DNA of 64,000 nucleotides from Serendipita indica DSM 11827 (Eukaryota; Basidiomycota; Agaricomycetes; Sebacinales; Serendipitaceae): NCBI GenBank assembly GCA_910890315.1, contig CAJVGD010000010.1, positions 1,178,001 to 1,242,000 of the forward strand, read 5' to 3'. Shown piece by piece: positions 58,054 to 64,000 of this stretch (position 1 is its first letter; each line of letters starts with the position of its first letter). The notes under the pieces were generated by a model. It saw only the letters and a program-made list of their open reading frames with translations, ran no database searches and was not told where the DNA came from. The position numbers and the translations under genes were made by a program.

Positions 58054-61000
58054 GATGGCTGCACCTCCAATAGGCAGCAGCACTGAGCTCCTCCAAGAGG
58101 CACAGTCATTCGTTTCACATATGGGCATCCATCAGGTTAGTTATTTCCCTCCTCCCTCGGCGCGAAGTATCTCCTTGATATTCAACACATGATCCCCGTT
58201 GTATCAGGAGCTTTGCAGGGAACTAGTGTCCTATGCGATGAAGAGAGACGCACAGTTTTGTAGACTGCCAGAATGGATTGAGTAGGCCTGTCATCTCTCG
58301 AGAAACTCGCCTCTAACACCTGGCAGGACCATGCGCGACCTGCGAAACTCGACCTATGAATGGTCAGAACTCAGCGATATCGGAAGCTTTCTCAAATGTG
58401 ACATGATCTCGGGAAAGATTGCATCGATACGTGCCGTCGTCTCAAATTTTTATGGGACCCCTTTCGTCCGTCGATTCTATGCTTCTGTAATCCGCGCTCT
58501 GACACGTGAAAAAAGGACTCCAGAAAGTCGATGAGCAAGACACTTTCCGACGCAAATGCGCTGATTCCTACCTTGCTCTCCATCTACCGTGGCCCAGACG
58601 CGCTTCAAGTGTTTGATTCTCTACCGAGCGCACATCGCGACACTGCAGTCTCGTTACTCAAGCGTATTCTCAGTGCAATCTCTTCCGAAGCCTCTCCCTT
58701 TCGCGACATGGTGGCCTCTACAATTCTCCAACTCCAACGCAAAGAGGTGGATGCGGCGCTGGATGTCCCAGATTTGACTCCCCAGATCACCATTGTCGAC
58801 TCGACACCGCTACAGACGGACAAGTTTAGCATGGTAATCGTTGGGCGACGTCTAAACCACGGTGCCGTGATGCTCAAAGTGCTCAAGTCGATCAAAGTCA
58901 CCGACAGCAAAACCCATCGAGTATGCCAAATCTCCCTCATTACCTAACCAGTCTAACAAACCCATTGTAGGCCCTTCAACGAGATTTCAAGCTGCGCCTT
59001 TCCCTCGCCCATCCTCATCTCCTCCCTTTTCTGGGAATCTGCTCGACTGAATTCGGACTCGCAATGGTTTCCCCATATACAACGCATGGGAATGCATCGC
59101 AGTATCTCTCCTCGCGACCAGATGCAAACGCGATTGCCATCCTCGCGGGCGCTGCTCAAGGCCTTAATTACTTGCATTCCTATTGGCCAGCGCTTACCCA
59201 CGGCGACGTTCGGGGGATCAATATTCTCGTTTCTGCTAAAGGGGACTCGCTTCTTGCCGATCATGGGCTGTACAGACTGTTGAGCACGGCAAAGGGCGAC
59301 TATCACGCTGTTCGATGGGCCGCTCCCGAGATATTCTGCACCGAGGAGGAGCTTCAGAATAATATCTCGTCTCCACAAGAGGAAATGACGCACTGGTGGA
59401 GGGATTCTACCACGGATCCGTCTATCCCTGACGGGTTGCTCGAGGTAGTCACCCCGATGAGCGACATATGGAGCTTTGGGATGACCATGTACGAGGTAAG
59501 AATCCAGTTCATCATGAAATCACCGCTAACGTATATCCAGCTTCTCACAGGGCGACTTCCGTATCATCAGCATGCACGGGACGAGACGGTAGTCCTCGCA
59601 CTTCGACGGAATGAACGGCCCATCCCGCCAACTTCGAGCAAGGATGTTCGAACAGAGTGGCAACCAGAGCTCTGGAGCCTCATGCAAGAATGCTGGCGCA
59701 CCGATCGTCGCAAGAGACCACAGATGGAGCACGTCAAGAAGCAGCTAGAGATTATACTCTCAAAGAGTTTCGTCACTCTCGGTTGTCTCCAACGCACACG
59801 AGGTGCTACCGTCTCGCACGGTCCAAAACCGATACCCTCCTCCCAATCGACAAGCAATCAAAAGGGGCTGTCCCATCAGTCGTCTGCGCCGAATATTCGG
59901 GCACTCAGCCATCAGACCTCTGCGCCAAACATACGTGCATTGTCACCTGCCGCACCTAGTATTGCGTCGGTACCGAGCATCGCTTCGGCTCAGGCACGTC
60001 TACAAAGCACAAGAAGCCCTATTCGGAGTCCAACGCAATTGACGAGAATCAATACACTATCCAGCCCGATATCGTCCCTGCAATCCCCCACGGAATCTGC
60101 TGCGGGACCTATACCGTCCACGCTCAAAGTCAGCTCTCCAAAGGGCCTTCGTAGAAGGGTGTCTGCCATTTTCTCTGGTGTACGTCACTCGACGAGCTTG
60201 AGGGAAAGAAGACCGTCGGAGATCCGAACGCCCGTGGAACCCTTTATGCCGTCGGTGATCGAGGTCAAGACGCCGCCGTCAGTTCCACCTTTACCGACTG
60301 AAGAGATACCCAAATCTCCAATTGCGCGCCCATCATTGCCTACTTCGCCGGAACCGGATATCTTTGTCCCAGAAATTGAACACATGTCGCTGACGGAACG
60401 GCGGGCGTACGAGCATAGACACGGCTTGCAGCGTGGTACGCTTCAGACGGGTAGTGGATCCACTACGCCTTCTGGATATCGTTCACCTGCTGCTGGCTCC
60501 GTGACGAGTCTTGGCCTCCACAGGGCTCGGTCGCCTACTTCCCCCATCTCGGCTCAATCTCTACGAACATCAAGTTCGCTGAATCAGCTCAGACTTTCAC
60601 CTACCGATGCGCGACAGGCTACTGCCAGTCCTACACTCTCGGCGGGTCACACTATTCAGCCCATCAGTCGCCATACACAACGTCCAACGCCTCGCATTCG
60701 AACATCTGGTCCATATTCCGTCGGGAGCCAAACCTCTCCGTCCACCTTTTCCCCCTCTAGCGCGCAAACGTCTAATACCGACCATGCGTTTAACATCATC
60801 GTGGAAGACGTCGACGAGACGTTTACGCAAGATGGTATCAACGGAAGAAAGTCGATGACGGATCAAGGAGATTTTCCGAGTAACATGTCCTCGGAGAGTA
60901 GCTCTCATTCGGCGAGTGATCTCATGCATGAGGCATTTCATCAAATTAGCATCAGTCCCGCAGCGGATGGGAAGTTTGAGCTACCAGAGGACGTTTCGTC

Positions 61001-64000
61001 GCCTAAATCCGACCCCTCTGCGTCATTGGTGTCTCTCACCGCAATGTCGCGCACAAGGCAACTATCCCCAGCGGATTACGCGCATGGGAGCAAAATGATT
61101 ATTGGATTCTATCGCTCAGAAGAATCTTTCCTCGCTGCCTCGCTCGAGCTGGAGCTAGAGTCGAGTTTATGTGGGCGAGGGGAGCAGTTGACAAAGGCCA
61201 CCGAAGCGACGATTCGCACACTTTTGGAGCTCAAGGAGGCGCATCGTGCGCTGATGAGGATGTTTGGTCCCTATACCACCGTTGAGGATCTCAATGGATT
61301 TCGCCAGATATTCGACATGTTCGAGAAGCGGATAGGGTCGTTTTATGTCTCTTACCAAGAGTATGTCCGCACGCTTGGAGCACTCGAGGAAGCAGTGGCG
61401 GATTCGCAGTATTCTGGGTCATCGTTCTTCATGGTACGCAGCAGGGGCTACAACTTTCAAGTATTGATCTCGTTCTAGGCACCATCGATGCGCGAAACAA
61501 TCTCTACGCTTCTAAAGCATCCATTTCGACAGCTGGACGAATCATTTCAACTTCTCAAGGGGTTGCACTCGTTTCTCAAACCTCTCCTACCTAGTGGTGA
61601 AACCCACTCGTGGGCGCAGACGGCAACCAACTGGGAAGTTCTTGCAGTCCGGACGCGGTTGTGGACATGGCAGACGACGCCATGCTCGAATCCGCTCGTG
61701 TCCTTTAAAGCCCAAGAGTTGCTCATGGATAGCGTCCACGACGACAAGGACGGTGAAGCTAGGCATCTGTACGTCCAGCATGCGTTTACTCCTCGTTACA
61801 CTCACATCTGCAGTGCGCGTCTGGGGATCATTGATACCGAAACATGTCTCGTTCGGTTGATGGTCCAGGGGCAAAAGGTATGCTCTGACCTTTATATCTT
61901 CATTCGAGAGTAACTTTTGTCAGGTGCTTCGACGGCATTCCTGGGATGATGAATCCACATCGAACGCCCTCATGGAAACGGTGGCCAAAATAGCAAAACT
62001 TCACCAAAGCCTGCTAGACGAGTTGCATACACACCAACGCGAGAATCACCCACGACTTCCGCCAGTTACGTCGTATTATCTTCGCGCGATGCCGCAATGG
62101 GGAGACACCTACACTGTTTACAGCCGCCTTGTCGACTTTGCACTCCAGAACCTCGACCTCACAAAGGCAATTCGCGAGCTGTTAGTCGGACCGCTTGTGC
62201 ACATCAAGGAAATTACAAAACTCTTCAAACACTTGTTCGACTTGACTCCAGACCATCACTTTGACATCGAGCTCATCACTCGTTTGTTGCCGCTTCTCGA
62301 TGACCTAGTGGTAATCGCAACCAAAGTCGTGCCCGACGAGGAACCATTGGACAAGGAAATAGTGGCTTTGAAAAAACTGCTGCTATGGAAGGATAAAGCC
62401 CAAGAGCTTCAAGCTGGGCTGGATAGTTCGGGTTGCACCATCATGTATAGTGGCAACTTACACTACCCGGTTGATCCGAACGGTACCAGGAAGAGTATTG
62501 ATGACAGGAGCACAACAGTGGAGGTTTTCGTTGCCTTGACCAACCGATGTCGTACGTTCCTTCCATTCATTTGTGACGTACTCTCACCCTGTTATAGTCA
62601 TTGTGGCTGAAGCGCGCTCGCGGATGGGTATCAAACGATATCCTGTTCGCGTAGCCATCGCTCTGCATGACTTGGTTGTGCCGGACATTGAGATGGCTCG
62701 AGTTTCCCAGCAACAGATATTCCTTCTGGACTCTGTCGACGGCAAGAAGATTGCGGCACCTTTACAACTGTTATATCGTGAGGACGGTCCGAGGAACCTG
62801 GAACCGAGGACACGAGGGACAAGTAACGTGAGCCTACTTGGGGTTCGGCAGGATGATGGACAGCGGCTCTTGTTTCCCAAGGACCTCGTCTTGCTCGCTG
62901 CGACAACTGGCGAGCGAACGTTGTGGAGAGAGCAAATTCAAAAGGCCAAGTCGGGCGAACCAGTGTCTCAAGCGAGTGCACCAGTCTCAAAGGTATGATA
63001 TTCAGTCTTTTTGTGGCTCTCTCGGCTGAATAGTTGCGCAGAGCATGTTCCGCCTTACCTCACTCGGCCATCTTCCTTTCATCCCATCGTCAACGGCGCA
63101 ACTGCGTATGTGAATTTTACCCCTGCAGATACTCTATTTACATAACGTCAGATAACCGCGTGAATTCGGTGCTAATCTGTGCCGAGGGTGAGATGGGCGG
63201 CGCATATCTGAAGGACGAGGATGGTCCCTTAACGCCGGTGATGCTTTCGTCACAAGTGAGACAGTGTTGCCTTCTCGCCAGTCTCCATACTGCTTTGTTC
63301 CTCGTTGGCAAGGTCCTTTGGGCGATTCGAATTGAAGATATCGGCGCGGAGGAGACAAGCCCGCCAGTGATTGTCAAGTCAAACGTTTCTCTCTTCCGTG
63401 TGGGATACTATCGGGGACAGTTACTGCTCGTAACGGCTGTCGAGAACGTAAGCCCGGACACTTTGCAGAGAACAAGATCGCTGAGTTCCTGCTAGGGAAA
63501 GTCGACGACGCTCAAGATTTACGCTGGCATCATACGTAGCCGATCCGGTTTGGTGTCTCCAACTTTCTTTAGCAAATCGCACAAGCTCTTCAAGTCGATA
63601 TGCGAGCAAGATATCCACGGGGAGGTCTATGATATAAACGTTCTAGAGGATGGCATTTTCACCATGGGCGTCACTGGGTTCCAGCTTATCACTCTTGAAA
63701 CGTACGCGAAACATGGCCAGCGGCGCAATATCTAAATTCATTTCAGGAGCTCGACATGTCGCGTAAGCGCTCTCCCTGCCATCAAAGTTGGTGCATCGAG
63801 CGAGGCCGCTCAACGCTGCAGAACATCCAAGCCTCTTGGAGTGACCAAGTCTGGAAGCGACTTGCTTCTTTGTTATGACGGTAAGATATTCGTAGTATAC
63901 AAGGCTCTCAACTAACTGCTCTAGACTTTGGTGTTTACGTCAATACTAGCGGGGAAATCCTTGGGCGACCTATTGACTGGACCTTAGCAAAGGTCTCCAA
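58054..64000 (+). CDS. Kinase-like / RhoGEF / PH / CNH protein, 3' part outside window
   Basis: Exons seen: 58054-58135 and small exons to about 58530 (joins uncertain), then about 58531-58920, 58971-59495, 59541-61433, 61479-61877, 61924-62551, 62598-62992, 63042-63105, 63152-63447, 63496-63701, 63747-63880 and 63925 onward. Kinase-like domain (58.8-59.8 kb) with VMLKVLKSI, HGDVRGINILV and SDIWSFGMTMYE; the DFG site reads DHG. Then a Ser/Pro-rich linker, a helical part (61.08-61.6 kb), and a DH-like part with LLVGPLVHIKEITKLFKHL (61.9-62.4 kb). A PH-like part (62.45-62.99 kb) and a citron-homology part (LLLCYDDFGVYV near the edge) follow. The DH-PH-CNH order is that of fungal Rho1 activators (Rom2 type) in cell-wall integrity signalling. 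A kinase domain in front is not usual for that group. The start could also be at 58531. Confidence 0.7.

Overview
The window looks like nuclear DNA of a filamentous basidiomycete, most probably an Agaricomycete close to Rhizoctonia/Thanatephorus. This is an inference from many short introns (about 45-60 nt, GT-AG with one GC-AG), a NACHT-WD40 STAND gene, F-box-like genes, expanded GH11 xylanases and a Copia-type LTR fossil. No bacterial operon features are present.

Layout. 1-2638: left-truncated Copia-family LTR fossil. 2675-3512: a gene remnant and a MITE-like hairpin. 3.6-12.7 kb: a large inverted duplication holding four copies of a small secreted protein gene (one intact, three damaged) and two copies of a 114-aa unknown gene, around a spacer of degenerate 10-bp repeats. 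12.9-21.5 kb: ordinary host genes (bHLH factor, PITH-domain protein, two-pass membrane protein, Ser/Pro-rich protein, NmrA-like reductase). 21.7-22.6 kb: a decayed aldo/keto reductase. 23.4-28.0 kb: a STAND gene with 14 WD40 repeats. 28.9-30.1 kb: F-box-like protein. 32.3-36.6 kb: divergent SDR and zinc-dependent MDR genes, then a second NmrA-like gene. 37.2-43.4 kb: three more intact members of the small secreted family, two paralogous unknown segments and a GH11 relic. 43.6-52.7 kb: tandem array of four GH11 xylanases plus another relic. 52.9-57.7 kb: single-pass membrane protein and a KEL3/KLHDC4-type Kelch protein. 58.1 kb to the right edge: a kinase-like/RhoGEF/PH/CNH gene that runs off the window.

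Most interesting system: a seven-locus family of histidine-heptad secreted proteins (four intact loci: 6170-6652, 37164-37656, 39510-39968, 42268-42780). Members share a signal peptide of the type MRxGFFAxxxASA, two phase-2 introns, two blocks of heptads of the type xHxxxAx (often HHxxQAx) and a C-terminal tail RRSIDEL or close. Their promoters have a TATA box followed 35-36 bp later by CAGACTGG. I know no named family that matches. They lie beside secreted xylanase genes and in a recently duplicated region, which suggests fast-evolving secreted functions. That role is inference only.

Three host genes (STAND, SDR, second NmrA) each show one apparent one-base frame shift, so either sequence error or recent decay should be considered for this assembly.
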